Of a DNA stretch of 20,971 bases, positions 6,909 through 14,747 are shown in pieces (positions within the stretch are counted from its first letter, which is position 1; the number at the start of each line of letters is the position of its first letter). The position numbers were made by a program, and so were the translations under genes. Under the pieces are notes generated by a model. That model was not told where the DNA came from. It saw only the letters and a program-made list of their open reading frames with translations, and did no database searches. Source of the DNA: an uncultured Clostridia bacterium (GTDB lineage: Bacteria; Bacillota_I; Bacilli_A; RF39; UBA660); NCBI GenBank assembly GCA_947304495.1, contig CAMZBG010000023.1:1-20971 (forward strand), written 5' to 3'.

Positions 6909-7977
6909 ATACACACCAATTATTTTCATTTTTTAATTTTTGAATAGTATTATAGTGTCCAGTTGCATCTTTATTTAAATATGTCTTACCTTTACAATCA
7001 GCTACGAAATAGTAATAATTATGTTTAGTATAATTGATTGAACTATCAATTGATTCTTTACCTGGATTAGATATCGGTCCAATTGGAAGACCTACATATG
7101 AAGTACATCTTGTATTATAGGCATTGTCGCAGGTATAGAGATTTTTGTTACCATTTAGTGATTGTTTAAAATCATCAATTTTTAGATAGTAATAAGTAGT
7201 TACATCACTACCTAATACCCAGCCATCTTTGATACGATTATAGAATACACCAGCAACTGAAGCACGGTCATCAGCACTAGCTCCTTCTAATTCAACGATT
7301 GAAGCTAGGGTTAGAATTTCATGGATATTTAATTCTGATGATGATATTTTATCTTTATATGGAGTTAATTGTTTATCCATTTCGTTTAACATAGTTTCAA
7401 TGATATCTTTAACGCTGACATCTTTATTTAAGAAAGCATAAGTATTTGGAAATAAATATCCTTCAAGGGGATAATATATTTTAGGGTTTTTAATGCTATC
7501 AGTTAAAAACCAATATTTAGTGATCAAGGTATCGATATATTCTTTATCATTCATTACAGCCATAACATCATCGTAGCTATTATTGGTTTCTTCATCGATT
7601 ACTCTAGCTATTTTTCTTACGTTAAGTCCTTCTTTAAAAGTTATTTTAATAGCATCAGGGTTATATGAATTACCTTCTTCAAGAACATCGATTATTTCTT
7701 TTAGTTTCATATTTTTATCTAATTCATAAGTAGATGCTTTTAATTTTTTTACATTATTTAATTTAACATATATTTTAAATATTGTTGTATTTCTAATTAG
7801 ACCATTTTCATATAGTGTTTTACCGATGGAATAAATACTTCCCTCTTTTATTTCAACAACTACTTTTTCGCTATTTTTAGACATAGCGGAAACTGAATAG
7901 TTATAATAAAAGGCCACAAGAAAAATACAGGCAAGTAAGATTGCTAAGATAATAACAATTATTTTATACTTCTTCAT
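6907..7977 (-). CDS. mltG: Endolytic murein transglycosylase MltG
   Basis: MltG cleaves nascent peptidoglycan strands at the membrane and is thought to set glycan length. The 356-residue protein has one N-terminal membrane helix (about residues 5-25), a LysM-like middle region, and the YceG-family catalytic domain with LEGYLFPNTY (171-180) and LASIVELEG (224-232), in which Glu229 matches the catalytic glutamate. AGVFYNRI (242-249) and LGSDVTTYY follow, as expected. No cleavable signal is needed; the body is extracellular. It starts 5 bases after the DUF1292 gene behind a GGAGA ribosome site and ends the operon. The ruvX-yrzB-mltG order is that of B. subtilis yrrK-yrzB-yrrL. Confidence 0.96.
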   Translation of the reverse strand: MKKYKIIVIILAILLACIFLVAFYYNYSVSAMSKNSEKVVVEIKEGSIYSIGKTLYENGLIRNTTIFKIYVKLNNVKKLKASTYELDKNMKLKEIIDVLEEGNSYNPDAIKITFKEGLNVRKIARVIDEETNNSYDDVMAVMNDKEYIDTLITKYWFLTDSIKNPKIYYPLEGYLFPNTYAFLNKDVSVKDIIETMLNEMDKQLTPYKDKISSSELNIHEILTLASIVELEGASADDRASVAGVFYNRIKDGWVLGSDVTTYYYLKIDDFKQSLNGNKNLYTCDNAYNTRCTSYVGLPIGPISNPGKESIDSSINYTKHNYYYFVADCKGKTYLNKDATGHYNTIQKLKNENNWCV

Positions 7978-7982
7978 ATTTG

Positions 7983-8261
7983 TTATTCTCCGCTTTTCTC
8001 TGTTTCTTCTTGGATTGACTCTAGGATGGTTTCAATTACTTTCCATTCTTTTTCACTCTTTATAGGAAGTAATTCTCCACCTTTTTCAGTTTTATTATAA
8101 ATAGAAGCAAATACTCTAACATTACCTTTATCATCTTTTGAATTATCGGTATATACGATATATTGTTTTTTTGTTTCTTCAGATTCAAAAGTAAATAATG
8201 GTTCACATTCAACTTTTTTTCCTTTATCATCTAATACAGTAAATTTTTGTTTTTCTTTCAT
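7983..8261 (-). CDS. yrzB: DUF1292 family protein (YrzB-like)
   Basis: This 92-residue acidic soluble protein matches DUF1292/YrzB by size, composition and position. Characteristic parts are the opening FTVLDDKGKKVECEPLFTFES (split as FTVLDD and EPLFTF), the QYIVYTD strand, and a C-terminal WKVIETILESIQEE helix. Its function is unknown in any organism I know. The GAGGTGA ribosome site overlaps the TGA stop of ruvX, suggesting coupled translation. Its conserved place between ruvX and mltG across Firmicutes suggests a shared expression need rather than a clear pathway. Confidence 0.9.
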   Translation of the reverse strand: MKEKQKFTVLDDKGKKVECEPLFTFESEETKKQYIVYTDNSKDDKGNVRVFASIYNKTEKGGELLPIKSEKEWKVIETILESIQEETEKSGE

Positions 8262-8272
8262 TCTTTTTCACC

Positions 8273-8689
8273 TCATCTTAATCGATCTAAATATCCTTGA
8301 AGGATAATGACAGCAGCCATACCGTCTACTTTATTCTTTCTTTTCTTTCTTGATACATCAGCAGCAATTAAAACATTATTTGATATGACTGAAGTTAATC
8401 TTTCATCTTCCATAATAACTGGAAGAGCTAATTCTTTTTCTAACATCTCTTTAAAGTTTAAGGTAATCATTGCTCTTTCTCCAATAGTATTATTCATATT
8501 CTTAGGTAAGCCTAAGATTAATGTTTGAATATCTTCTTTAGCAATTATTTCTTTTAATGGTTCTATTAAACTTTGATAGTTTTCATCTTTAAAGTATAAT
8601 GTCGTATAAACGGAAGCAATTAGATTAGTTTTATCACTTATGGATATTCCTAATGTTTTGCTTCCTAAATCAAGTCCTAGATATCTCAT
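8273..8689 (-). CDS. ruvX: RuvX/YqgF family RNase H-fold nuclease
   Basis: The 138-residue protein has the RNase H-fold motifs of YqgF: LGLDLGSKTLGI with Asp7, LGLPKN (residues 59-64), MEDERLTS with Glu96, and VDGMAAVIIL with Asp122. Family members resolve Holliday junctions or process the 5' end of pre-16S rRNA; the latter role is supported in E. coli and by work on Gram-positive homologues, so the gene name is conventional rather than proof of recombination activity. ATG 8689 overlaps the TGA of ireB in an ATGA junction. Length is normal. Confidence 0.95.
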   Translation of the reverse strand: MRYLGLDLGSKTLGISISDKTNLIASVYTTLYFKDENYQSLIEPLKEIIAKEDIQTLILGLPKNMNNTIGERAMITLNFKEMLEKELALPVIMEDERLTSVISNNVLIAADVSRKKRKNKVDGMAAVIILQGYLDRLR

Positions 8690-8892
8690 TGTAAGTATTC
8701 TTTTAACATACTTTCTAAAAGAAGTGTTCGATCAATCTTGGCTATTTTGTTTCTATTTTTATCAAATAGTGGGATATAACCTAAATCATTACTAATTAGG
8801 TAACCAACAATTTGGGTTACGGAATCATAGCCTTTTTTCTCCATACTTATGCTTACTTCTTTAATTATTTGTTTAATTTCTTCTCTTTCCAT
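8686..8892 (-). CDS. ireB: IreB family regulatory protein, short at the N-terminus
   Basis: IreB (DUF965, YrzL) is a small phosphoprotein that works with the PASTA kinase IreK in enterococcal cephalosporin resistance. The core motif NQIVGYLLSGDPAYIP of the family appears here as TQIVGYLISNDLGYIP (residues 26-41), followed by RNKIAKIDR and a final LLLESMLKEYL helix. At 68 residues it is about 20 shorter than the usual 85-90: the N-terminal segment that carries the phosphorylated threonines in Enterococcus is absent. An in-frame TGA lies 9 bases before ATG 8892 and an AAGGTGA ribosome site precedes it, so the short form is real. It heads the operon. Confidence 0.92.
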   Translation of the reverse strand: MEREEIKQIIKEVSISMEKKGYDSVTQIVGYLISNDLGYIPLFDKNRNKIAKIDRTLLLESMLKEYLQ

Positions 8893-8919
8893 TAAAAATC
8901 ACCTTAACTTTATATATTT

Positions 8920-8948
8920 ATTTTATCATATTATAAAATGCTTATCAA
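8920..8948 (-). promoter_or_regulatory. Promoter of the ireB-ruvX-yrzB-mltG operon
   Basis: TTGATA (8948-8943), a 17-base spacer ending in TGA, and TAAAAT (8925-8920). The ribosome site AAGGTGA follows 22 bases past the -10 box. Confidence 0.85.
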
Positions 8949-8952
8949 TATT

Positions 8953-9339
8953 TTATTCACAACTAATGCCTTCAATTTCGATATAGCTAACGGTATAATT
9001 AGTATTTAAATAGGCACTTATCGTTACCGAAGATGATGTGATAGTACTTTTATCCATAGGATTTATAACAGGCCCTTTTAGATAATTTTGGCTTAATAAA
9101 TTATCTAAGGAAATAGTAGCTACACTATCAGAAACGGTATTGACAAAATCGTTATTGTATCTATTATCACTGGCATATTCTTTGGCAGCAGTTTTAATAT
9201 TATTTATTAGGGCACGACAATTATTTTTGTTATTTTCTTTAATAGCTGCGGTAACAGATACATAAGAAATACTCATAATAATACTTAATAATAGTATCGT
9301 TAATAATAGTTCAATCAAGGTAAATCCTTTGTTATTCAT
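8953..9339 (-). CDS. Type IV pilin-like protein with prepilin N-terminus
   Basis: The 128-residue protein begins with a class III prepilin leader: a short charged segment, then GFTLIEL, with cleavage expected between Gly5 and Phe6 and the conserved Glu as residue 5 of the mature form. A hydrophobic helix (about 8-34) leads into a small globular domain of about 95 residues with two cysteines (41 and 127) that could form a disulfide. No prepilin peptidase, assembly ATPase or platform protein lies in the window, so it would rely on machinery elsewhere, either a competence-type pseudopilus or a pilus. A GGTGATAAG ribosome site precedes the ATG, and a TATAAT lies at 9362-9357 without a good -35 box. 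It is flanked by unrelated housekeeping genes. Confidence 0.85.
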   Translation of the reverse strand: MNNKGFTLIELLLTILLLSIIMSISYVSVTAAIKENNKNNCRALINNIKTAAKEYASDNRYNNDFVNTVSDSVATISLDNLLSQNYLKGPVINPMDKSTITSSSVTISAYLNTNYTVSYIEIEGISCE

Positions 9340-9394
9340 CTTATCACCTATATATTATTATATAATATTTATCTGTTTTTTAAAAGTATTTATT

Positions 9395-9423
9395 AAAAAA
9401 ATTCCTATTATTAATAGGAATTT
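9395..9423 (-). terminator. Intrinsic terminator of leuS
   Basis: A perfect 11-bp stem AAATTCCTATT / AATAGGAATTT with a three-base loop runs straight into a U-tract of seven. Its 5' arm overlaps the leuS stop codon. Confidence 0.9.
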
Positions 9424-12241
9424 ATTTAGCAACAATAGTTACTATTTTATTTTTAATAACCATTATTTTAATAACTTCTAAGCCTTCTGTGTGTCTTTTT
9501 ACATTTTGATTTTCTAAGGCTTTTGCTTTGATAGTTTCTTCATCATCGTCATTGCTTATTAAAATGGTTCCTCTAACTTTACCATTTACTTGAACAGCTA
9601 TTTCTTTTTCTGATTCTACTAATTTAGTTTCATCATAAGTTGGCCATGGTTCATAAGTTATAGTATCTTTATAGCCAAATTTTTCATGCCATATTTCTTC
9701 AGTAATATGAGGACATATTGGATTAAATAATTTTATAAAGCCTTTAGCATATTCTGTTGGGAAGACATCTTCTTTAATGACAGCATTGATAAAGATCATC
9801 ATCTGAGATATAGCAGTATTAATATTAAGTGATTCATAATCTTCAGTTACTTTTTTTACAGTTTGATGGTATATTTTTTCTAAGTTTTTATTATCGGTAT
9901 CTTTAATTCTGTCTTCTTCCATATAGATACGATATACTCTCTCAATAAATTTCTTAGAACCAACAACGCCTTCATTACTCCATGGTTTATCAGCTTCAAG
10001 TGGTCCCATAAACATTTCATATAATCTTAAGGTATCAGCACCATAATCTCTGACAACATCACTTGGATTTACAACATATTCAGGATGTCTTTTACCCATT
10101 TTTATACCATTAGCACCTAGAATCATACCTTGGTGAACTAATTTTTGGAATGGTTCAGGTGTTGGAACTAAGTGTTTTTCATATAGATATCTATTCCACA
10201 TTCTTGAATATAATAAATGACCAACAGCGTGTTCGGGACCACCTACGTATAAATCGACAGGCATCCAGTGATCTAGTAATTTTTTATCAGCAAAGCACTT
10301 ATCATTATGGGGATCAATATATCTTAAGAAATACCAACTTGAACCAGCTGAGCCTGGCATAGTTGAGGTTTCTCTTTTGCCTTTGATGCCATCTATAGTA
10401 ACATTTACCCATGCTTCATCGTTTTCAAGTGGAGCACGACCATTCTTACTTTTATAGTCATCTAAGACAGGAAGAACAAGTGGTAAATCTTTATCGTCAA
10501 GGGCTATAGTTTTACCATTTTCTAAGTGGATAACAGGAACAGGTTCACCCCAGTATCTTTGACGAGCAAAGATCCACTCTCTCAAACGATAATTTATTTT
10601 CTTAGTTCCTTTTTTATTTTCTTCTAACCAAGATATCATTTTATTAATAGCTTCTTCTTTATTTAAACCATTCAAATATTCGGAATTGATGTGTGTACCA
10701 TCACCTTCCATAGCAATATCGTTAGTAGCATAGAAGAAGGTTTTGGCATGAAGTTCATCTTTTACTTCTGAGGTAATTGTATCTTTACTTACCCATTCGA
10801 TTTTAAACTCTTCATCTTCATCTAAATTTTGTTTAATTTGATGATCATCTTTAAGTTTAAATAAGAAACCGGTACTTTCAATTTCAAAATATTTATCTTT
10901 ATTGAATGCATAGTAATGATGGTTTATTTTAAATGTTTCTCTAACTAATTCGATATGATCATAACCAGTTTCTTCAGTTATTTCTCGGTAAGCACAAGCC
11001 GAAGCATCTTCACCATCTTTTCGGGTACCACCAATAAATAGTCTACCACCTTTATCAAACCAATTTAAAGTTAAATATTTATCATTTTTTTCATCATATA
11101 AAACGGCAACAATCGAATCTTTATGACTTTCATTTTCATGAGGAGTACCAGTTACTTCTTCAAGTACTTGGATAATTGGAATATTGAACTTTTTAGCAAA
11201 TTCATAGTCTCTTTCATCGTGGGCAGGAACTGCCATAATAGCACCTGTTCCATAGCTTGAAAGAACATAGTCAGATATCCAGATAGGAATTGGTTCATTA
11301 TTAACTGGGTTAATGGCATAAGCACCAGTAAAGACACCTGTTTTATCTTTATTTAAATCTGTACGTTCTAGTTCACTTTTTTTCTTACATTCTTCTTGAT
11401 ATTTTTCAACTTCTTTTTTATATTCTGAAGTAGTTATTTGGGATACTAATTCATGTTCTGGCGACATAACGCAATAAGTAGCACCAAATAAAGTATCACA
11501 TCTAGTGGTAAATACTTCAAAACATTTATCAGTATCTTTAATAGCAAATTTAACGGTAGCACCAATAGATTTACCAATCCAGTTTCTTTGGATTTCTTTG
11601 GTTCCCTCTGGCCAATCGATATCATCCAAACCACTTAATAAGGCTTCAGCATATTTAGGAATATCAATAACCCATTGTTTCATATTTTTTCTAACAACAG
11701 GATATCCTCCTCTTTCACTTTTGCCATCAATTACTTCATCATTTGATAAAACAGTACCTAATTCTTCGCACCAATTAACAGGCATATCAATATATTTAGC
11801 ATAGCCATCTTCAAATAATCTTTTAAAGATCCATTGTGTCCATTTATAATATTTAGGATCAGAAGTAGATATTTCTCTATCCCAATCATATGAAAAGCCT
11901 AACATTTTTAATTGAGTTCTAAATGTTTCAATATTGTGATTAGTAAATTCAGCAGGATGGTTACCTGTTTGAATAGCATATTGTTCAGCAGGTAATCCAA
12001 ATGAGTCATAGCCCATTGGATGAAGAACGTTATATCCTTGCATTCTTTTCATACGGCAAACGACATCGGTTGCGGTATATCCTTCTGGGTGTCCTGCATG
12101 TAGACCTACTCCTGATGGATATGGGAACATATCTAGGGCATAGAATTTTGGTTTACTAAAATCAGCAGTATCAGTTTTAAATGTTTTGTTTTCTTCCCAA
12201 TATTTTTGCCATTTTTTTTCGTTTTTTGTAAAATTATACAT
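9422..12241 (-). CDS. leuS: Leucyl-tRNA synthetase with a Nudix domain inserted in its editing domain
   Basis: The 939-residue enzyme charges tRNA-Leu. The class I HIGH motif is HAGH (48-51), the editing domain has TTRCDT (245-250) and [15 protein letters not shown] (331-345) with the editing Asp345, and the C-terminus has VQVNGKVRG. After Asp345 the usual short loop before [14 protein letters not shown] (513-526) is replaced by about 140 extra residues (roughly 362-505). These hold a complete Nudix box: Gly405, Glu411, then REITEETGY (419-427), exactly matching Gx5Ex7REUxEExGU. The signature loop KMSKS reads KMGKR (714-718). The reading frame is unbroken through the insert. Expression is under a T-box leader, the ribosome site is GGAGGTG, and a terminator overlaps the stop. 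The synthetase call is secure; Nudix activity is inferred. Confidence 0.97.
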   Translation of the reverse strand: MYNFTKNEKKWQKYWEENKTFKTDTADFSKPKFYALDMFPYPSGVGLHAGHPEGYTATDVVCRMKRMQGYNVLHPMGYDSFGLPAEQYAIQTGNHPAEFTNHNIETFRTQLKMLGFSYDWDREISTSDPKYYKWTQWIFKRLFEDGYAKYIDMPVNWCEELGTVLSNDEVIDGKSERGGYPVVRKNMKQWVIDIPKYAEALLSGLDDIDWPEGTKEIQRNWIGKSIGATVKFAIKDTDKCFEVFTTRCDTLFGATYCVMSPEHELVSQITTSEYKKEVEKYQEECKKKSELERTDLNKDKTGVFTGAYAINPVNNEPIPIWISDYVLSSYGTGAIMAVPAHDERDYEFAKKFNIPIIQVLEEVTGTPHENESHKDSIVAVLYDEKNDKYLTLNWFDKGGRLFIGGTRKDGEDASACAYREITEETGYDHIELVRETFKINHHYYAFNKDKYFEIESTGFLFKLKDDHQIKQNLDEDEEFKIEWVSKDTITSEVKDELHAKTFFYATNDIAMEGDGTHINSEYLNGLNKEEAINKMISWLEENKKGTKKINYRLREWIFARQRYWGEPVPVIHLENGKTIALDDKDLPLVLPVLDDYKSKNGRAPLENDEAWVNVTIDGIKGKRETSTMPGSAGSSWYFLRYIDPHNDKCFADKKLLDHWMPVDLYVGGPEHAVGHLLYSRMWNRYLYEKHLVPTPEPFQKLVHQGMILGANGIKMGKRHPEYVVNPSDVVRDYGADTLRLYEMFMGPLEADKPWSNEGVVGSKKFIERVYRIYMEEDRIKDTDNKNLEKIYHQTVKKVTEDYESLNINTAISQMMIFINAVIKEDVFPTEYAKGFIKLFNPICPHITEEIWHEKFGYKDTITYEPWPTYDETKLVESEKEIAVQVNGKVRGTILISNDDDEETIKAKALENQNVKRHTEGLEVIKIMVIKNKIVTIVAK
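10727..11158 (-). other. Nudix hydrolase domain inserted within LeuRS (residues about 362-505)
   Basis: The insert opens with a beta strand [10 protein letters not shown], has [11 protein letters not shown] leading into the Nudix helix (405-427, bases 11029-10961), and continues with [21 protein letters not shown] and [11 protein letters not shown], the strand pattern of a full Nudix fold rather than an isolated box. All catalytic glutamates of the box (411, 420, 423, 424) are present, so it should bind magnesium. Substrate is unknown. It sits beside the editing pocket, where it might act on nucleotide or aminoacyl species, sense a ligand, or be a structural add-on. Confidence 0.88.
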
Positions 12242-12263
12242 AATACACCTCCATAAAAGTAAA

Positions 12264-12471
12264 AGTAGTTATAATTATAAGGACGAATAATCGCGGTACC
12301 ACCTTATTTTATAACTACTGTTATACGCTTATAATTTTAACGCATTGCTGCGGAATAAATCAGCTAAATAAGCAAGTTCATAAAATTCATATTAAATACT
12401 TTCACCAAACGTATTTTCTCTTTGAATATTCTTTTTATTACTACTCTTATTCTTCGCCTTTCAAAAAAACT
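12264..12471 (-). promoter_or_regulatory. T-box riboswitch leader of leuS, likely Leu CUU specifier
   Basis: The T-box sequence AAGGTGGTACCGCG lies at 12305-12292 and would pair its bulge with the CCA end of uncharged tRNA; ATAAGG and CCTTAT close the antiterminator stem. Upstream are a stem I with AGAGTAG near 12446, a GGTG distal-loop motif (12406-12403) and TGAACTTGC, whose CTT at 12376-12374 is the best specifier codon (Leu). A GCAA-loop hairpin CGCA/TGCG lies at 12352-12341. An 11-bp stem (12319-12309 with 12274-12264) encloses the antiterminator and is followed by TTTTACTTTT. The mutually exclusive terminator is not obvious to me. Confidence 0.9.
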
Positions 12472-12477
12472 AATAAT

Positions 12478-12506
12478 ATATTAACACTTTTTTTATTATT
12501 TAACAA
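12478..12506 (-). promoter_or_regulatory. Promoter of the leuS T-box transcript
   Basis: TTGTTA (12506-12501), a 17-base spacer and TAATAT (12483-12478). Transcription would begin near 12471, at the start of the T-box leader. Confidence 0.75.
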
Positions 12507-12527
12507 GTATTTTTTTATTTAATACTT
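12505..12527 (-). terminator. Weak hairpin at the end of the 534-aa protein gene
   Basis: AAGTATT / AATACTT forms a 7-bp stem around a nine-base A-rich loop that contains the stop codon. The following sequence, GTTAAATAAT, is a poor U-tract, so read-through into the T-box region is possible. Confidence 0.35.
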
Positions 12528-14119
12528 ACAATATCAATAACAGTTTGTTCACGGTTATAACTAATTTCTACTACACTACCAACATTTAAGAATGGTAATA
12601 AGCTATTATTTACTTTAATAGATACTTTATATTTATTATTATTGGTATCTTCAATATAGTAATAAGTATTGCCATCGATAACAACGCTACTTATCGATTT
12701 AATAGTTATTGTCTTATTATTCGTAGCTGCTTTGTTACCTGTTAAATTAGCATTATTAATGTAATTATTAGCAGCAGTGTCGATACCTAAAGTACTATCA
12801 GTTACGACAACTTTTTGATAATCAGTAACATCGACAAAGGCATACATTTTAACAAGTCCGGCATTATCTTTTAAGCTTAATAGATATGTTGGACGATTAT
12901 TTAAATTAATTAATAATGGAAATGATGATACATATTGCATTTGTTGTACTTGACCTTCTGCTGAAGCCATAGCTGAATATTCTTCAGCTCCAGGTACTTG
13001 ATAGAAATTAGTTTCTTTAGTACGAAGATTAGTTAGGACAAAGCCAATATTTGATTCATCGCTTGATACGGAAGTAATTCCAGTATACATATAGACGTCA
13101 TCATCTTTAACTAGATAGTTATATCCTTCAGTTGTTTGAACAACACCATTTTGACTAAACACGGAATTTAGAAAACCATTTTTATACATTCCCCAGTCAT
13201 CTATTTGTTCGATTAGTAAGTTAGCGGAATATACTTGATCGACCCAAGTAGGAATATCTTTTACTTTATATTTAACTGTTTTACCATTAATTGGATTTAG
13301 TAAGATAATACCAGATATTTCTTTTTTTAAGCCAACACCAGCATATTTGATAGTTGGTACTACCCAATATGGATTACCATCATTATCAATTTCAAAGCTA
13401 GATTTACCAAAAATAGTTGTTGGATATTTGAATCTTAGCGCACGGTCTAAATCGTGCATAAAGTAAGCACTAGGCATATATTTCATACCACTAGATAGTT
13501 TTACTAGTTCACTACTTCCAGTTACGGAATTAACTTTAATATAACCAAGAACACCATGACGTTTATTGTTTAGCCATTTAATAAAGCCATTGTATTCGAT
13601 TGGAGTTACTCTAACAATCTCATTGTTATAGTTTATTTGAGTATAAAGATCAGATACATAATATTGGCTTACTAACTCACTCATCTGACCCATTACTCTG
13701 TCGCCTAGTTTTTGAGATGAGGCTTTGTCTAATAAAGGGACTTTATTAAAATCAACCTCTTTAATATCGTCAGTAAAATTAGTATCTTCACTAATAGTTA
13801 TTCTTTTAGCCCAAGATGAAGAATTAAAGATAGGGCTTAAGAAAATGTTAACTAAGAAAATCAAAGCTAAGACTGAAATTAAGCTAACACTAATGATAAA
13901 AGCATTTTTTGGTAAGTCTCTTAGTTTTCTGATTATTCTTGTACCATCTGCTAAAGATAAGATACTGGTAAATATGTAACAACATAAAATCATAAATAGA
14001 TAAGCATAAAATCCAGGATCGTGGAAATTTAATGCTGGTAAGGTTACGTAGTATAATACAAAAGCAAATAATATATTTATAGACCATCTAATAATTGATA
14101 TTTTTGTTTTTCTTTTCAT
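12515..14119 (-). CDS. Membrane-anchored extracellular protein of unknown function (534 aa)
   Basis: Three hydrophobic helices lie in the first 100 residues (about 9-29, 36-58 and 74-97), followed by about 430 residues that should be outside the cell. The large part has conserved-looking stretches such as MPSAYFMHDLDRALRF, SSFEIDNDGNPYWVVPT, TWVDQVYSA, TGITSVSSDESNIGF and SLKDNAGLVKMYAFVDV. I recall a widespread uncharacterised clostridial/actinobacterial family with these stretches, but no function. The last 70 residues (KTITIKSI to VIDIVSIK) look like a small beta-barrel that binds or caps. I chose ATG 14119 because GGAGG lies 5 bases before it; the ATG at 14131 is itself the start of that ribosome-site sequence. 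It follows the DUF308 gene by 11 bases. Confidence 0.8.
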   Translation of the reverse strand: MKRKTKISIIRWSINILFAFVLYYVTLPALNFHDPGFYAYLFMILCCYIFTSILSLADGTRIIRKLRDLPKNAFIISVSLISVLALIFLVNIFLSPIFNSSSWAKRITISEDTNFTDDIKEVDFNKVPLLDKASSQKLGDRVMGQMSELVSQYYVSDLYTQINYNNEIVRVTPIEYNGFIKWLNNKRHGVLGYIKVNSVTGSSELVKLSSGMKYMPSAYFMHDLDRALRFKYPTTIFGKSSFEIDNDGNPYWVVPTIKYAGVGLKKEISGIILLNPINGKTVKYKVKDIPTWVDQVYSANLLIEQIDDWGMYKNGFLNSVFSQNGVVQTTEGYNYLVKDDDVYMYTGITSVSSDESNIGFVLTNLRTKETNFYQVPGAEEYSAMASAEGQVQQMQYVSSFPLLINLNNRPTYLLSLKDNAGLVKMYAFVDVTDYQKVVVTDSTLGIDTAANNYINNANLTGNKAATNNKTITIKSISSVVIDGNTYYYIEDTNNNKYKVSIKVNNSLLPFLNVGSVVEISYNREQTVIDIVSIK

Positions 14120-14124
14120 TTTTT

Positions 14125-14129
14125 CCTCC
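14125..14129 (-). promoter_or_regulatory. Ribosome-binding site that sets the start of the 534-aa protein
   Basis: GGAGG sits 5 bases before ATG 14119 and follows directly on the TAA of the DUF308 gene; it overlaps the alternative ATG 14131, which therefore is unlikely to be used. Confidence 0.75.
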
Positions 14130-14130
14130 A

Positions 14131-14652
14131 TTAATTTTTCTTAATAATTATGGTATTAACAATATTTATAACACCATATATTACTAACATTATACCAATA
14201 AATTTAATAATTATATCAGGGACAATAAATTTACCGACAATGCACAAAACACCAATTAACATTTGAATTAATGATAGGATTATCGGATTTTGTAGTTTAT
14301 CTTCACTATCTCTTTTAATAATTAATATTTCTTGTAATTGTAATAAACTATTTAATACGATATAGACGCCAACGATAAAAGATATTAGTTCTTTTAAGAA
14401 GTCTACTCTAAATATTAGGATAAAACCTACGACTAGAACAACGATACTCCAGATAAAGCGCAAGGTATCAACAGTTATGCGATTATCGCTTTTAAAATAG
14501 TTGTAAATGGTAATTAAGCTATAGATAATAGCTAGACAACCCAGACAAATAGATACTACATTAGTAACTTTTTCAGCCCATAAGAAGAGACATATTCCTA
14601 GGGTAATTGAAATGGCATTCAATAATATTTCACTTAAATTTTTCTTATTCAT
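14131..14652 (-). CDS. DUF308 family (HdeD-like) membrane protein
   Basis: This 173-residue protein is almost entirely hydrophobic, with about six membrane helices arranged as two-helix units, and includes the VGVYIVLNSLLQLQEI and IGIMLVIYGVINI stretches typical of DUF308/HdeD. It has short charged loops (KSDNR, KRDSEDK) and a Lys-rich C-terminus. HdeD-type proteins are linked to acid stress in enteric bacteria, but no role is known in Firmicutes. It precedes the 534-residue protein by 11 bases and is co-transcribed with it. A TATACT lies about 20 bases upstream of the start with no convincing -35 box, and the GTGAG ribosome site is only fair. Confidence 0.8.
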   Translation of the reverse strand: MNKKNLSEILLNAISITLGICLFLWAEKVTNVVSICLGCLAIIYSLITIYNYFKSDNRITVDTLRFIWSIVVLVVGFILIFRVDFLKELISFIVGVYIVLNSLLQLQEILIIKRDSEDKLQNPIILSLIQMLIGVLCIVGKFIVPDIIIKFIGIMLVIYGVINIVNTIIIKKN

Positions 14653-14713
14653 ATCATTCTCACTTTCATAGATAAGTATACACCAGATTGGTTAAAAATG
14701 CCATTGTTTTTAG

Positions 14714-14745
14714 AAAGAAAAAAGAATATGTTACCATATTCTTTT
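14714..14745 (-). terminator. Intrinsic terminator of the glucosaminidase gene
   Basis: An 11-bp stem AAAAGAATATG / CATATTCTTTT with a GTAA loop is followed by TTCTTTC. It starts two bases after the stop codon at 14748. Confidence 0.85.
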
Positions 14746-14747
14746 AA

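Noticed and set aside
10727..11158. Separate Nudix gene or a fusion created by an assembly error
   Set aside because: The frame is continuous on both sides, no ribosome site or start is needed, and the insert lies at a natural loop of the editing domain.
11505..11804. Open frames of 60-120 codons on the plus strand, here and opposite other genes
   Set aside because: All lie opposite strongly supported minus-strand genes, have no recognisable motif or ribosome site, and are expected by chance in AT-rich coding DNA.
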